Below, one piece after another: positions 9,162 through 18,342 of a stretch of 64,000 nucleotides of DNA. The notes under the pieces are model-generated. The model was given only the letters and a program-made list of their open reading frames with translations, was not told the origin of the DNA and did not search any database. Every line of letters begins with the position of its first letter. Position 1 is the stretch's first letter. The DNA comes from Sphingobacteriales bacterium 39-19 (lineage in GTDB: Bacteria; Bacteroidota; Bacteroidia; Chitinophagales; Chitinophagaceae): assembly GCA_001898465.1 (NCBI GenBank), contig MKTX01000003.1, positions 1 to 64,000 on the forward strand, in the 5' to 3' direction. Both the position numbers and the translations under genes were made by a program.

Positions 9162-10149
9162 CTTTGCTTTTATTTTTATAAAACAGGTATACCATACTCA
9201 TTACCCCCACCATTAATATAATACTGGTAGTAACGCCCCACATCAACCAGCCAAATGCTTTACCGGTGGGGGCCGATATATGATAAATTAAAAGTGTTTG
9301 CATTACAAACATAGGGAAAGACCCCAACCCGCCGGGGGTTGCAATCATAGAAAGCGTGGCCAGTGATAAAATGGCACAGGCTGCTTTAATGCCCAGGTGG
9401 GCAGTACCCTCAATCACCTGGAAGCCAATATAAATTTGTAATAAATACATACTCCATATAAAAATCGTATGGAATATAAATAATTTCCGGTGTTTTAATT
9501 TTTTGATACTGACAAAACCGGTTAACATGCCCTTTAAAAAATGGCTTGCTTTGATGATGATGGGATGTTGCGGGTATTTCCTGGCCAGGATTATGACAAT
9601 TATAATAAAAAGCAAAAGTAATCCTGTTATTAATTGAATGCTGGTGGAAAGGTTACCGGAATGGGTAAAGGAGTGGAGCGCTTTTTTAAAATATCCTCCC
9701 ACAAGATCAATTTGAATGAGCACAGAAAATAATATAAACAGAATATAACAAAACATATCGAAAATGCGCTCAATAATTACAGTACCTAAAACTTTATCTA
9801 CTTCCAGTTTTTCTTTTTTTGATAGTACGGTACATTTTACAATCTCACCCAGGCGGGGAATAAAACTATTTATAAGGTAACCCAGCATGACACTGGCAAA
9901 AACAATTCGGGTAGCAGGCGTAAAGCCCAGGGGTTCCATCAGTAATTTCCATCTTAAGCTTCGGCTTAAATGGCTTAGTATAGCCATGATGAATACAGGA
10001 ATCAGCAGGTAGTAGTTGGCGCTCCTGAGTGCCAAACGAAATTCAGCAGTCTCTTCCGGGCTCATGGAACTTAATTGCCACCATACCAGAAAAATGCCCG
10101 CCAGGGTAAACACACCATATTTTAAAAATGTAATTATTTTCTTTCGCAT
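9133..10149 (-). CDS. YbhN/lysylphosphatidylglycerol-synthase-type membrane protein
   Basis: 338-aa integral membrane protein with about eight hydrophobic helices, from the UPF0104 group related to the flippase domain of MprF. Visible marks are SHLSRSLRWKLLMEPLG, GYLINSFIPRLGEIVKC and the late TPGGLGSFPMFV, all typical of the family. Its soluble synthase domain is absent, so it more likely moves a lipid than modifies it. I start at the ATG at 10149; a TTG four codons earlier is less likely. It overlaps the heptose adenylyltransferase, which hints at a cell-envelope operon. Confidence 0.8.
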   Translation of the reverse strand: MRKKIITFLKYGVFTLAGIFLVWWQLSSMSPEETAEFRLALRSANYYLLIPVFIMAILSHLSRSLRWKLLMEPLGFTPATRIVFASVMLGYLINSFIPRLGEIVKCTVLSKKEKLEVDKVLGTVIIERIFDMFCYILFILFSVLIQIDLVGGYFKKALHSFTHSGNLSTSIQLITGLLLLFIIIVIILARKYPQHPIIIKASHFLKGMLTGFVSIKKLKHRKLFIFHTIFIWSMYLLQIYIGFQVIEGTAHLGIKAACAILSLATLSMIATPGGLGSFPMFVMQTLLIYHISAPTGKAFGWLMWGVTTSIILMVGVMSMVYLFYKNKSKDEAYTSDTQ

Positions 10150-10213
10150 TTTGTAATACAAGATTGCCGAAGAAAAAAAGATTAAAATCCTTAATTTTTA
10201 TACTACCCGGTAG

Positions 10214-11059
10214 CTATTCATTTAATAGCATATTATCAATTAACCTCACTTCTCCCAGGTAAGCGGCTACCAGCGCTACTAATTTTTTTTTACCATCCCA
10301 CACATCTATACTTTCAAGCGTATCAGCATCTGCAATTTCCACATAATCTACCATAAATCCATGTTTGGTTAATTGGTGCTGCATGGCCATTTTTAATTCT
10401 TTTAGGGAGCCCGCTTTTATTTCCTGCTTTATTGTTAGCAGGCATTCACTTATTTCTTCGGCTTTCTTTTTTTCAGGATCAGTTAAACGCATATTGCGGC
10501 TGCTTAATGCCAATTTATTATTTTCTCTTATTGTAGGAACCGTAATTACCCGGGTGGGGTATGATTTAAGTTCTATTAATTTTTTTATCACCATGCATTG
10601 CTGGTAATCTTTTTGGCCCAGGAATAAATGATTCGGTGCTATTATTTGTAATAGCCGGTCCACTACCTGGCATACACCCTGGAAATGCCCCGGCCGGAAT
10701 TCTCCTTCTAAAATAGTTTCTAAAATGCCCAGTTCATAATGTGGCGCTATATAGCCTGCGGGGTATATTTCTACAATACCCGGAATAAATAAAATATCGC
10801 AACCAGCAGCTTCCAGCATTTGAATATCCCGGGTAAGGGTAATGGGATATTTTTCAAAATCCTGCTTATTATTAAATTGGGTTGGGTTAACAAAAATGCT
10901 GCATACACAAATATCATTTTTGGTTTTACAGGCATCTATAAGAGCCATATGCCCGGGGTGTAATGCACCCATAGTAGGTACAAAACCAATTGATTGTGAT
11001 TTTATTTGTATGCTGCCTAATATATTTCTGATGTCAATCAGCCGCTTACTAATAATCAT
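10214..11059 (-). CDS. panC: Pantothenate synthetase
   Basis: 281 aa, full length. It joins pantoate and beta-alanine with ATP in the cytoplasm. The class I tRNA-synthetase-like fold shows the first motif VPTMGALHPGHMALI (HPGH), CSIFVNPTQFN, FQGVCQVVDRLL, LGQKDYQQCMVIKKL and the KMSKS-like ALSSRNMRL. It is divergent from the glycogen-synthase homologue with 113 bases between. Confidence 0.96.
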   Translation of the reverse strand: MIISKRLIDIRNILGSIQIKSQSIGFVPTMGALHPGHMALIDACKTKNDICVCSIFVNPTQFNNKQDFEKYPITLTRDIQMLEAAGCDILFIPGIVEIYPAGYIAPHYELGILETILEGEFRPGHFQGVCQVVDRLLQIIAPNHLFLGQKDYQQCMVIKKLIELKSYPTRVITVPTIRENNKLALSSRNMRLTDPEKKKAEEISECLLTIKQEIKAGSLKELKMAMQHQLTKHGFMVDYVEIADADTLESIDVWDGKKKLVALVAAYLGEVRLIDNMLLNE

Positions 11060-11115
11060 TTTAATGTATATAATTGTTATACTAAGTAAAAAATGGCAGT
11101 CTCTTTAAAAAAACG

Positions 11116-11123
11116 TAATTTTG
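11116..11123 (+). promoter_or_regulatory. Candidate -7 box for the glycogen-synthase homologue
   Basis: TAATTTTG fits TAnnTTTG, 49 bases ahead of the ATG at 11173. No convincing -33 partner is seen. Confidence 0.4.
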
Positions 11124-11172
11124 CAGCCAATTTCAAGGAATAGGCTTATATAGCCCTCTAACTTAGCACAAT

Positions 11173-11985
11173 ATGTCAACAAAGAAACGGATTTTATTTA
11201 TTGCAAACGAAATGTCGCCCTATTTGGAACTTACTGAATTTGCAGAAGTAGTGAACAAATTGGCAATCATGTCCAATGACAATAATATTGAAGTTCGATG
11301 TATTATGCCTCGTTTTGGTGTTATTAATGAACGCCGGCATCGCTTACATGAAGTGGTTCGTTTATCGGGTATTAATGTGATGATTGATGGAGATGATTAT
11401 CCCCTCGTAATAAAGGTTGCCTCCTTACCCAATGCCCGCCTGCAGATATACTTTTTAGATAACGAAGATTTTTTTAAGCGCAAATCAATTTTTACAGATG
11501 AAAATGAAAATTGGTTTGATGACAATGGATTGCGGACTGTATTATTTTGTAAGGGCGCTTTGGAAACTGTAAAGAAATTTGGCTGGCCGCCAGATATTAT
11601 TCATTGCAGTGGATGGATGACCGGCCTGATACCGCTATATATTAAAACAGCGTATAAAAAAGAACCTGTTTTCAACCATAGTAAAGTAGTTTTTACCATT
11701 GGTGAAAATACGTTTAAAGAAAAATTAGAATCTGATTTTGCAAAACTGGCAACCATTAGCGATTCCATAGGTACTAAGGAACAATCGCTTTTTAAAGAAG
11801 GGTCCAATACAGCATTATTCAGAACTGGCGCCTCTTATGCCGATGCTATTACTTTTGGCGCTGCCAAAACGGATAAGAAATTAACCGAAGAGTTTTCAAA
11901 AGTAAAAGGGAAAAAAGTTTTGAAATTTAATCCTGAATCTGATTTAACAGACTATTTACAATTATATAACGACCTTGCTAAATAG
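11173..11985 (+). CDS. Half-size glycogen/starch synthase homologue, probably not a normal enzyme
   Basis: 270 aa resembling only the N-terminal GT5 domain of glycogen synthase (whole enzymes are about 470 aa). Recognisable pieces are ILFIANEMSPY, VRCIMPRFGVINERRHRLHEV, IYFLDNEDFFKR, FDDNGLRTVLFCKGALE and PDIIHCSGWMTGLIPLY. The ADP-glucose-binding KxGG motif expected after the first strand is missing; the sequence reads LELTEFAEVV there. The whole C-terminal Rossmann domain with the catalytic Glu is also missing, and the reading frame ends cleanly. It may be a regulator, a polysaccharide-binding protein or a subunit of something else. A DUF4270 lipoprotein follows 34 bases on. Confidence 0.75.
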   Translation: MSTKKRILFIANEMSPYLELTEFAEVVNKLAIMSNDNNIEVRCIMPRFGVINERRHRLHEVVRLSGINVMIDGDDYPLVIKVASLPNARLQIYFLDNEDFFKRKSIFTDENENWFDDNGLRTVLFCKGALETVKKFGWPPDIIHCSGWMTGLIPLYIKTAYKKEPVFNHSKVVFTIGENTFKEKLESDFAKLATISDSIGTKEQSLFKEGSNTALFRTGASYADAITFGAAKTDKKLTEEFSKVKGKKVLKFNPESDLTDYLQLYNDLAK

Positions 11986-12019
11986 TTAACTGCAACCTGA
12001 TTATCTTAAATATTTATTT

Positions 12020-13501
12020 GTGCGCAAAAATGTTTTCCCTGTAATTTTTACCGGAATTGTAGCCGCCTCATTCATTTTTTGGGGCTGTACAAAATTAGAT
12101 ACTACAAACCTGGGTATTGACCTGATACCCGCCGTAGATAATGTTCACACCTTTCGGGACACCTTTCAAATTGAAACCACCCAGGGCTTTTTTAATGATA
12201 CCAGCCAGGTAAATCTTTCGGGTAATTTTCTTTTAGGAAGAATTAATAATGACCCTTTATTTGGCACCACCCAGGCCGATTTGTTTTTACAATTTAAGCC
12301 TCCTTTTTATCCTTATTATTATGGCAACCAGGGAGATACCCTGGTAGGGATTGATTCTGTTGTTTTAGCCTTAAAATACAGTGGTTCCTGGGGCGATACT
12401 ACGGTGGCACAGCAATTGGAAGTGAGCCGGATTGTAGACCGGGAATTCTCTGATTCTTCATTCAAGTATCACAATATTAATTATAGCCCCATGCTGGGCC
12501 TGCCCGTTTCTTCCATTGAGAATATTGATATCAGGACTTTGGGCAATAAAGTATATTTTGCGCATGGTAAAGATTCCAGTACGAACCAGATCAGAATTCA
12601 TTTAGATCCCATTTATGCCAATGAGTGGTACCTGTATGATTCCAGTCAAACCGGTAATTACAATGCCTTTAGAAGCGATTCCTTATTCAGGAAATTAATA
12701 AATGGATTGGCCGTAAAATCGGTTGGTTCCGGCAATGCATTAATGTATTTGGTTTTAGACGATCCGGGTACCCGGCTTGAAATACATTTACGGAAAAGAT
12801 ATAATGGAAGAATGGATACTTCTTATGTAAGCCTGGGAATACAAACGGTTACTTATTCCGATCTGTTTCAATCGGCCGTAGCCAATCATGTACAAAGAAA
12901 CAGAGCCGGTACGCCAAGTGTGAACCCGGGGCCCGATGAATTGTATTTACAAACAAGTCCGGGCTCTTATGTAAACTTACATTTCCCGGCATTGCACCCC
13001 GATAGTATCAGCAACCGGGTAATAAACCGGGCTGAAATTGTAGTGGAACAGATACCTGATAATGTATATTACGATTCTATTTTTTCTGTGCCACATGCCT
13101 TGTATGTTGATTTGGCAGATACTGCCGCCGGGAAATGGAAACCTATTTATTTCGATTTAAACCCTATGGCATATTACGACCCGGATAATGCAAGTTTTTA
13201 TTTTCCTTCTACTATGGATTATAATAGTTTTGGCGCTTTTCCTAAACATAAAACAGGGCCCGGGGGCGTTGGTATTTATTATTATACTTTAAATGTAACC
13301 CGGCAGTTGCAAGATATGGTAACCCGGAGGCATATAAATTATGATATGCGTTTATTCGCCCCTTATACTTTAGTATATCCGCAATATTCCAAAACCATTT
13401 TACCCTATGCGAACCCCTTGGCTTTGGGCAGAATAAAAATTGGAAGCGGTACGAACCCGCAATACCGCATGAAACTAATAATGACCTGGACGAAAATATA
13501 A
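12020..13501 (+). CDS. DUF4270 lipoprotein
   Basis: 493-aa lipoprotein of the Bacteroidota family DUF4270. The N-terminus has a hydrophobic signal ending in the lipobox FIFWGC, so Cys23 is the likely lipid anchor. The body has no further membrane segments and is rich in beta-strand-like, Tyr/Asp/Asn-rich sequence ([28 protein letters not shown]), consistent with a surface or periplasmic protein. The start is GTG; the nearby ATG at 12030 is out of frame. Its molecular role is unknown. It lies behind the glycogen-synthase homologue and is followed by a strong terminator. Confidence 0.85.
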   Translation: MRKNVFPVIFTGIVAASFIFWGCTKLDTTNLGIDLIPAVDNVHTFRDTFQIETTQGFFNDTSQVNLSGNFLLGRINNDPLFGTTQADLFLQFKPPFYPYYYGNQGDTLVGIDSVVLALKYSGSWGDTTVAQQLEVSRIVDREFSDSSFKYHNINYSPMLGLPVSSIENIDIRTLGNKVYFAHGKDSSTNQIRIHLDPIYANEWYLYDSSQTGNYNAFRSDSLFRKLINGLAVKSVGSGNALMYLVLDDPGTRLEIHLRKRYNGRMDTSYVSLGIQTVTYSDLFQSAVANHVQRNRAGTPSVNPGPDELYLQTSPGSYVNLHFPALHPDSISNRVINRAEIVVEQIPDNVYYDSIFSVPHALYVDLADTAAGKWKPIYFDLNPMAYYDPDNASFYFPSTMDYNSFGAFPKHKTGPGGVGIYYYTLNVTRQLQDMVTRRHINYDMRLFAPYTLVYPQYSKTILPYANPLALGRIKIGSGTNPQYRMKLIMTWTKI

Positions 13502-13508
13502 TTTTCTT

Positions 13509-13541
13509 AAGCCCTCACAATATTGTGGGGGCTTTGTTGTT
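13509..13541 (+). terminator. Terminator after the DUF4270 gene
   Basis: AAGCCCTCACAA (13509-13520) pairs with TTGTGGGGGCTT (13523-13534) with one G-T wobble, then a T-rich tail. The tail overlaps the -33 element of the metK promoter. Confidence 0.75.
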
Positions 13542-13564
13542 TTATGTCCATACCCTTATCTTTG
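13533..13564 (+). promoter_or_regulatory. metK promoter
   Basis: TTTG (13533-13536), a 20-base spacer and TATCTTTG (13557-13564) fit the Bacteroidota consensus. The ATG is 23 bases beyond the -7 box. The -33 box lies inside the tail of the preceding terminator. Confidence 0.6.
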
Positions 13565-13587
13565 CATCCTTAAAAAAATATATATTT

Positions 13588-14847
13588 ATGCCTTATTTAT
13601 TTACCTCCGAATCTGTAAGTGAGGGACATCCTGATAAAGTTGCTGACCAGATCAGTGATGCTTTAATTGATCATTTCCTGGCCTTTGATCCGCAAAGTAA
13701 AGTAGCTTGCGAAACACTGGTAACTACAGGCCAGGTGATACTGGCCGGTGAAGTAAAAAGTAAAGCATACCTGGATGTTCAGGAAATAGCAAGAGCTGTT
13801 ATTCGTAAAATTGGATATACCAAAAGTGAATATATGTTTGAAGCTAACTCCTGCGGTATTTTATCTGCTATACATGAGCAATCATCTGATATTAACCAGG
13901 GCGTAGATAAAAAGAAAAAAGAAGAACAAGGCGCCGGTGACCAGGGTATGATGTTTGGCTATGCAACCAATGAAACCGAAAATTATATGCCCCTGGCTTT
14001 AGACCTTGCCCATTTTATATTAATTGAAATGGCGGCTTTACGCAGGGAAAATAAACAAATAAAATATTTACGCCCCGATGCCAAAAGCCAGGTTACCCTG
14101 GAATATAATGATCAAAACCAACCGGTGCGTATTGATGCCATCGTTGTTTCTACCCAGCATGATGATTTTGGAACAGATGAAACCATGCTGGCAAAAATTA
14201 AAAAAGATATTATCAATATTGTAATACCCCGGGTAAAAGCAAAATACCCTAAATACAATCATTTATTTAATAATAAAATTACCTATCACATAAACCCTAC
14301 CGGCAAGTTTGTAATTGGCGGGCCACATGGCGATACCGGCTTAACCGGTCGTAAAATTATTGTAGATACTTATGGCGGCAAAGGCGCACATGGCGGCGGC
14401 GCTTTTAGTGGTAAAGACCCCAGCAAGGTAGATCGCAGCGCCGCATATGCTACCCGCCATATCGCTAAAAACTTAGTGGCTGCCGGCCTTTGCGACGAAG
14501 TATTGGTACAGGTATCTTATGCCATTGGCGTGGCACAACCTACCAGTATAAATGTGAACACCTATGGTACTGCCAGGGTAAAACTTACAGATGGCCAAAT
14601 TGCAAAAAAGATCATGGGAATGAAATGTTTTGATATGCGCCCATTCTTTATTGAGCAACGGTTAAAACTACGGAACCCCATGTATAGCGAAACCGCAGCT
14701 TATGGGCATATGGGCCGTAAAAATGAAACTGTTGATAAAACATTTGTTTCTCCGGATGGTAAAACGATTAAGAAAAAAGTTGAACTCTTTACCTGGGAAA
14801 AGCTGGATGCCGTGAAAGACGTAAAAAAAGAATTTGGATTAAAATAA
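13588..14847 (+). CDS. metK: S-adenosylmethionine synthetase
   Basis: 419-aa cytoplasmic enzyme making S-adenosylmethionine from methionine and ATP. The start is set by the family N-terminus [17 protein letters not shown], which begins at 13588; a longer frame to 13525 would run through the promoter. Signatures are [12 protein letters not shown]-type (here [15 protein letters not shown]), [20 protein letters not shown] and [19 protein letters not shown]. It has its own promoter and terminator and is a single-gene unit. No SAM riboswitch is seen in the short leader. Confidence 0.97.
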   Translation: MPYLFTSESVSEGHPDKVADQISDALIDHFLAFDPQSKVACETLVTTGQVILAGEVKSKAYLDVQEIARAVIRKIGYTKSEYMFEANSCGILSAIHEQSSDINQGVDKKKKEEQGAGDQGMMFGYATNETENYMPLALDLAHFILIEMAALRRENKQIKYLRPDAKSQVTLEYNDQNQPVRIDAIVVSTQHDDFGTDETMLAKIKKDIINIVIPRVKAKYPKYNHLFNNKITYHINPTGKFVIGGPHGDTGLTGRKIIVDTYGGKGAHGGGAFSGKDPSKVDRSAAYATRHIAKNLVAAGLCDEVLVQVSYAIGVAQPTSINVNTYGTARVKLTDGQIAKKIMGMKCFDMRPFFIEQRLKLRNPMYSETAAYGHMGRKNETVDKTFVSPDGKTIKKKVELFTWEKLDAVKDVKKEFGLK

Positions 14848-14868
14848 GGCCGGCTTTACAATATATTT

Positions 14869-14892
14869 GCCCAACATCGGTTGGGCTTTTTT
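14869..14892 (+). terminator. metK terminator
   Basis: GCCCAAC (14869-14875), loop ATCG, GTTGGGC (14880-14886), then six T. Confidence 0.88.
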
Positions 14893-14930
14893 GTGGCATG
14901 CATTTAATAGAGCATTCATTAAAGGCACAT

Positions 14931-15124
14931 AAAAAAAAGGGTCCCTCCGTAGAAACGGAGCGACCTTTTCGATTGCTTGCCATATGAAAAAAACTAAACA
15001 GCAAAATGCTGTAAAAAATATTTATCTTGCTTTTAGGTTATTAAAACCTGGCCTTTCCGATTGCTTTCCCTTTTCGATTGCCCGCTAATATGAAACCTGT
15101 ATTGTAAAACAATAAGCAAATGTA
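14931..15124 (-). ncRNA. Possible small RNA read against metK and the downstream gene
   Basis: This lies in the 390-base gene-free stretch 14848-15237. On the minus strand there is a -7-like TACATTTG (15124-15117). About 180 bases later comes a strong intrinsic terminator: a 10-bp stem with one C-C mismatch and loop AGAA-complement (14940-14965), followed by eight T (14938-14931). No minus-strand gene would use this terminator. Between them lie two 26-27-base direct repeats, a third partial copy, and small hairpins (ACAGC/GCTGT at 14998-15012; AGGTT/AACCT near 15035-15049). No matching -33 box is visible. The repeats could instead be a mobile intergenic element. Confidence 0.35.
14964..15095. 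repeat. Direct repeat pair with a third partial copy
   Basis: Copy 1 is at 14964-14989 and copy 2 at 15069-15095. Both begin CCTTTTCGATTGC and end ATATGAAA, differing at only a few middle bases. A partial copy, CCTTTCCGATTGC, lies at 15052-15064. Copies 1 and 2 start 105 bases apart. Confidence 0.75.
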
Positions 15125-15237
15125 CCTGGATGAAGGCATTTGTAAATACCAGATTATGAGCCAATATATGATGCTAAAACAATGCCTGTACCCTTATAAT
15201 GCAGTATAGATAAGAATTGTAGCCTATCTCTTTTATT

Positions 15238-16785
15238 ATGCCCAACCGATCTGCCGACATATTATTTCAACTTGTACATTCCCTGGAAAAGGCGGAAAAA
15301 AGGAATTTTAAACTTTATATAAAAAGAAATTCGGGGAACGCCGATCTAAAAATTATTGAACTCTTTGATGCCTTAGATAAATTGGAAGAGTATGATGAGA
15401 AGCTGCTCTTTAAAAAACTACGTTCTATAAAAAAACCGCAGTTGGCCAATGTAAAAAGTCATTTATATAAACAATTGCTGGCCAGCCTTAGGCTCATAAA
15501 AATTGCAGACAGTATAGATTTACAGCTACACGAACAGTTAGATTATGCAAAAATATTGTATAACAAAGGGCTCTACTACCAAAGCCTTAAAATATTAGAG
15601 AAAGCAAAGGAACTGGCCATTGCTAACAACCAGGACAGCCTGTTAATACCAGTTATTTCACTCGAAAAAAAAATAGAAACCCTGCATATAACCCGAAGTA
15701 TGGAAAACCGGGCAGAACAATTGAGTAGCGAAGCAGAAGAAATTTATAGAAAACGCAGGAATATTACACGGCTTTCGAACCTGGCTCTTAAAATGTATAG
15801 CTGGTATATTAAGTATGGCCATGCCAGGAATGAAAAAGAGGGCGCCGCTGTAAAACATTTTTTTACCACCAGCCTGCCAGCCGGGGCACAAAATTTTACA
15901 GGTTTTTACGAAAGATTGTACCTGTACCAAAGCTATTGCTGGCTTGCATTTATCCGGCAGGATTTTTTACAGTATTACCGATATACCCAAAAATGGGTAA
16001 ACCTGTTTACGGATCAACCCTTTATGATTGGGATAGAAACCGGCCACTATATTAAAGGCATGCATAACCTGATGAATGCCCATTTTGATTTACACAATTA
16101 TCAAAAATTTGATGAAACTTTACAGGAATTTATTCTCTTTTCAAAATCTAAAATTGCACAGCAGCATGATAACAACCGGGTACAAACTTTTATATACCTG
16201 GTAAGTGCAAAAATTAATAAACATATCAGTACCGGTACTTTTAAAAAGGGGTTGGAACTGGTACCCGATACAGAAAAAAAACTCGCCCAATATTCTTTAT
16301 ACTTAGATAGGCACCGTATCCTGGTGCTTAATTATAAAATAGCAACCTTGTATTTTGGAGCGGGAGATTATAGTACTTGTATTGATTACTTACATCGAAT
16401 CATTAATGGGGTAGATGATTTAAGGAGCGACTTGCAATGTTATTCCCGTTTATTACATTTAATTGCTCATTATGAATTAGGGAATACCATGATTATAGAA
16501 TCGTTGGTAAAATCGGTTTACCGCTACATGGCCAAAATGGATAATTTATCTATGATAGAAACCGAAGTATTGAAGTTTTTAGAAAGATCTTTCTTTATAC
16601 CGGTAAATAAAATGCAACCCCAGCTTACCCTTTTTTTGAAAAAAATAAAACACTATGAATTTAACCGTTTTGAAACCCGGGCATTTGCTTACCTGGATAT
16701 TGTTTCATGGCTGGAAAGTAAAGTAAACAATGAACCTCTTCAAAAAGTAATACATGATAAGTATTTAAAAAGTTCACGCCGTTAA
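15238..16785 (+). CDS. Helical-repeat protein of unknown function
   Basis: 515 aa, cytoplasmic by lack of a signal or membrane segment. I do not recognise a named family. The sequence is almost entirely amphipathic helix, in TPR-like pairs (for example YAKILYNKGLYYQSLKILEK and FGAGDYSTCIDYLHRIINGV), with a Lys/Arg-rich N-terminal region (RNFKLYIKRNSG) and aromatic clusters in the centre. That suggests a scaffold or protein-binding role. Its stop directly abuts the stop of the convergent LuxE-like gene, with no base between. Confidence 0.7.
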   Translation: MPNRSADILFQLVHSLEKAEKRNFKLYIKRNSGNADLKIIELFDALDKLEEYDEKLLFKKLRSIKKPQLANVKSHLYKQLLASLRLIKIADSIDLQLHEQLDYAKILYNKGLYYQSLKILEKAKELAIANNQDSLLIPVISLEKKIETLHITRSMENRAEQLSSEAEEIYRKRRNITRLSNLALKMYSWYIKYGHARNEKEGAAVKHFFTTSLPAGAQNFTGFYERLYLYQSYCWLAFIRQDFLQYYRYTQKWVNLFTDQPFMIGIETGHYIKGMHNLMNAHFDLHNYQKFDETLQEFILFSKSKIAQQHDNNRVQTFIYLVSAKINKHISTGTFKKGLELVPDTEKKLAQYSLYLDRHRILVLNYKIATLYFGAGDYSTCIDYLHRIINGVDDLRSDLQCYSRLLHLIAHYELGNTMIIESLVKSVYRYMAKMDNLSMIETEVLKFLERSFFIPVNKMQPQLTLFLKKIKHYEFNRFETRAFAYLDIVSWLESKVNNEPLQKVIHDKYLKSSRR

Positions 16786-17814
16786 TCAGGCAGTAAGTAA
16801 ACTGCATCCTCGTAAATCGGTAACATCTAACCTGCCTGTAATTTCAAAATGATTCGTGTTTGTAATATGCCCTACATCATCGGTAGCAATAAATGCACAA
16901 CTATATATATTCGCCAGGTCAATGATATTAATAACCCCGCTTGTGCCCGGTACCGTTGAAACGGCGTAAGGGTCATCTTCTGCCCGTATTAAAACCTGCA
17001 TCCAGGGCGGGCAACTAAATTGGCCATCTTTGCGTGCATAAGCCTGCGACAAAAGTTCTGTCATTCCATATTCTGAAGCAATTTCTTTCAGATGAAATTT
17101 TTCTTTTAAAATTGTATGCACTTCCGATCTGGTAATTTCCTTTTTTCTTCCCTTCATGCCGCCGGTTTCTATTACCTGGCAGTATTGTAAGGGCATGGGG
17201 AATTTATCTGCAAAATCAAGCAAGGCATAGGTTACGCCAAATAAGATTGTTTTAATTTTATTTTTTTCATTTTCAATTAAGGTTTTAGCCAGGGCTTCCC
17301 ATTCATGTAAATAAAAGCCACTGTTGGGGTGCTTGCTCAGCCGGGTTAGTTCCTGTACCATATATACCAGCGAAGAATTCCCTTTTTCTAAATAATTGGG
17401 TAATAGCCCCAGGATGCAATATTGAGCAGGATCGCCAAAGAACCGGGAGAAGGTTTTTAAAAAACTCTCTTTATAAATTTCTTCATTTGTAAGATAGTGC
17501 TTGCTGGAGATCATGCCCGTAGTGCCACTGCTTTCAAAAATGAGTTGTACCGGGTGGGCGCCTGAAATAAGGGTATGTGTTTTAAAGAAAACAATCGGCA
17601 AATAGGGGATATCCAGGATTGTATGCACATTACCGGGCCCCTTTTTTAGTAAATCGCAATATTCACGGTATAAGGAATTATGTGCATATTGATACCGGAA
17701 TACTTGAATTGCCAGGGGGTCAAAATTAAAATTCGACGCATGAAATACTTCTTTTATAATATCAATATCCAGTTGGGGCATTTGAAAGCTGCAAATTTCC
17801 GTAAAAAATTTCAT
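16786..17814 (-). CDS. LuxE-like acyl-protein synthetase/acyltransferase
   Basis: 342-aa protein of the LuxE (acyl-protein synthetase) branch of the adenylate-forming superfamily. It shows IPYLPIVFFKTH, the phosphate-binding loop FESSGTTG at about 93-100, IETGGMKGRKKEITR and SEYGMTELLSQAY, and ends with a Gly-Arg-Leu-Asp-Val-Thr-Asp-Leu-Arg-Gly segment. In bioluminescent bacteria LuxE activates fatty acids; here no luciferase, luxC or luxD is nearby, so the acyl substrate is unknown. I use the ATG at 17814; a TTG three codons earlier is also possible. It is divergent from the small lipoprotein. Confidence 0.8.
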   Translation of the reverse strand: MKFFTEICSFQMPQLDIDIIKEVFHASNFNFDPLAIQVFRYQYAHNSLYREYCDLLKKGPGNVHTILDIPYLPIVFFKTHTLISGAHPVQLIFESSGTTGMISSKHYLTNEEIYKESFLKTFSRFFGDPAQYCILGLLPNYLEKGNSSLVYMVQELTRLSKHPNSGFYLHEWEALAKTLIENEKNKIKTILFGVTYALLDFADKFPMPLQYCQVIETGGMKGRKKEITRSEVHTILKEKFHLKEIASEYGMTELLSQAYARKDGQFSCPPWMQVLIRAEDDPYAVSTVPGTSGVINIIDLANIYSCAFIATDDVGHITNTNHFEITGRLDVTDLRGCSLLTA

Positions 17815-17863
17815 TCCTTTCAAAAGGATTATTTTATTAAGAGGTTATTTAGAAATCTGTCGT

Positions 17864-17871
17864 TAAATTTG
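17864..17871 (+). promoter_or_regulatory. Candidate -7 box for the lipoprotein gene
   Basis: TAAATTTG, a match to TAnnTTTG, 12 bases before the ATG at 17884. Transcription would begin near 17876, which argues against the earlier ATG at 17875 as start. Confidence 0.4.
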
Positions 17872-17883
17872 GCTATGCAAATA

Positions 17884-18342
17884 ATGAATATAAAAAAAGC
17901 CTTTCTTTTGGGGGGTACTGTAGTTTTACTTTTCTCTTGTGGTAAGGATAAATTTAATTCTGTTCCCGAAATTAAGTTTACTTCTATTTCGCCCAATGTG
18001 ATTAGTAATTCCAGTTTTCCCGGCCAAATTGATCTTACTTTTCAATTAAAAGATGCCGAAGGCGATTTTGGTGTGGGAGGAGGACAGGATTCTTCATTTG
18101 TATATGTAAAAAACATTACCACATCGCAGGAACTGGATTCATTTAAATTCCCTGTATTAAATGGCATTAGCCGCAAAAACCTGGATGTGGAAGTTACCGC
18201 CAATATTTTACGGGACGCCAAACCCAGTAATATTCCTGCGCCTTATACAGATACTTTATATTTTGAGATTTATGTAAAAGACAATGCAGGGCATAAAAGT
18301 AATGTAGAGCAGGCGGGCCCTTTATACTATATCCGAAATTAA
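17884..18342 (+). CDS. Small lipoprotein of unknown function
   Basis: 152 aa. The N-terminus (MNIKKAFLLGGTVVLLFSCG) is a lipoprotein signal with the cleavage Cys followed by Gly-Lys-Asp. The rest is about 130 residues of strand-rich sequence (IKFTSISPNVI, DLTFQLKDAEGDFG, YFEIYVKDNAGHKS) that looks like one or two Ig/fibronectin-like domains. I start at 17884 rather than the in-frame ATG at 17875 because of the promoter position. The stop overlaps the next ATG (TAATG), so it is coupled to the UbiA-like gene. Function unknown. Confidence 0.75.
   Translation: MNIKKAFLLGGTVVLLFSCGKDKFNSVPEIKFTSISPNVISNSSFPGQIDLTFQLKDAEGDFGVGGGQDSSFVYVKNITTSQELDSFKFPVLNGISRKNLDVEVTANILRDAKPSNIPAPYTDTLYFEIYVKDNAGHKSNVEQAGPLYYIRN

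Noticed and set aside
13525-13587. N-terminal extension of metK from 13525
   Set aside because: It lies within the terminator and promoter; family N-terminus starts at 13588.
17680-17883. Long N-terminal extension of the lipoprotein gene from 17680
   Set aside because: It overlaps the LuxE-like gene on the other strand and contains no signal; the lipobox-bearing start is at 17884.
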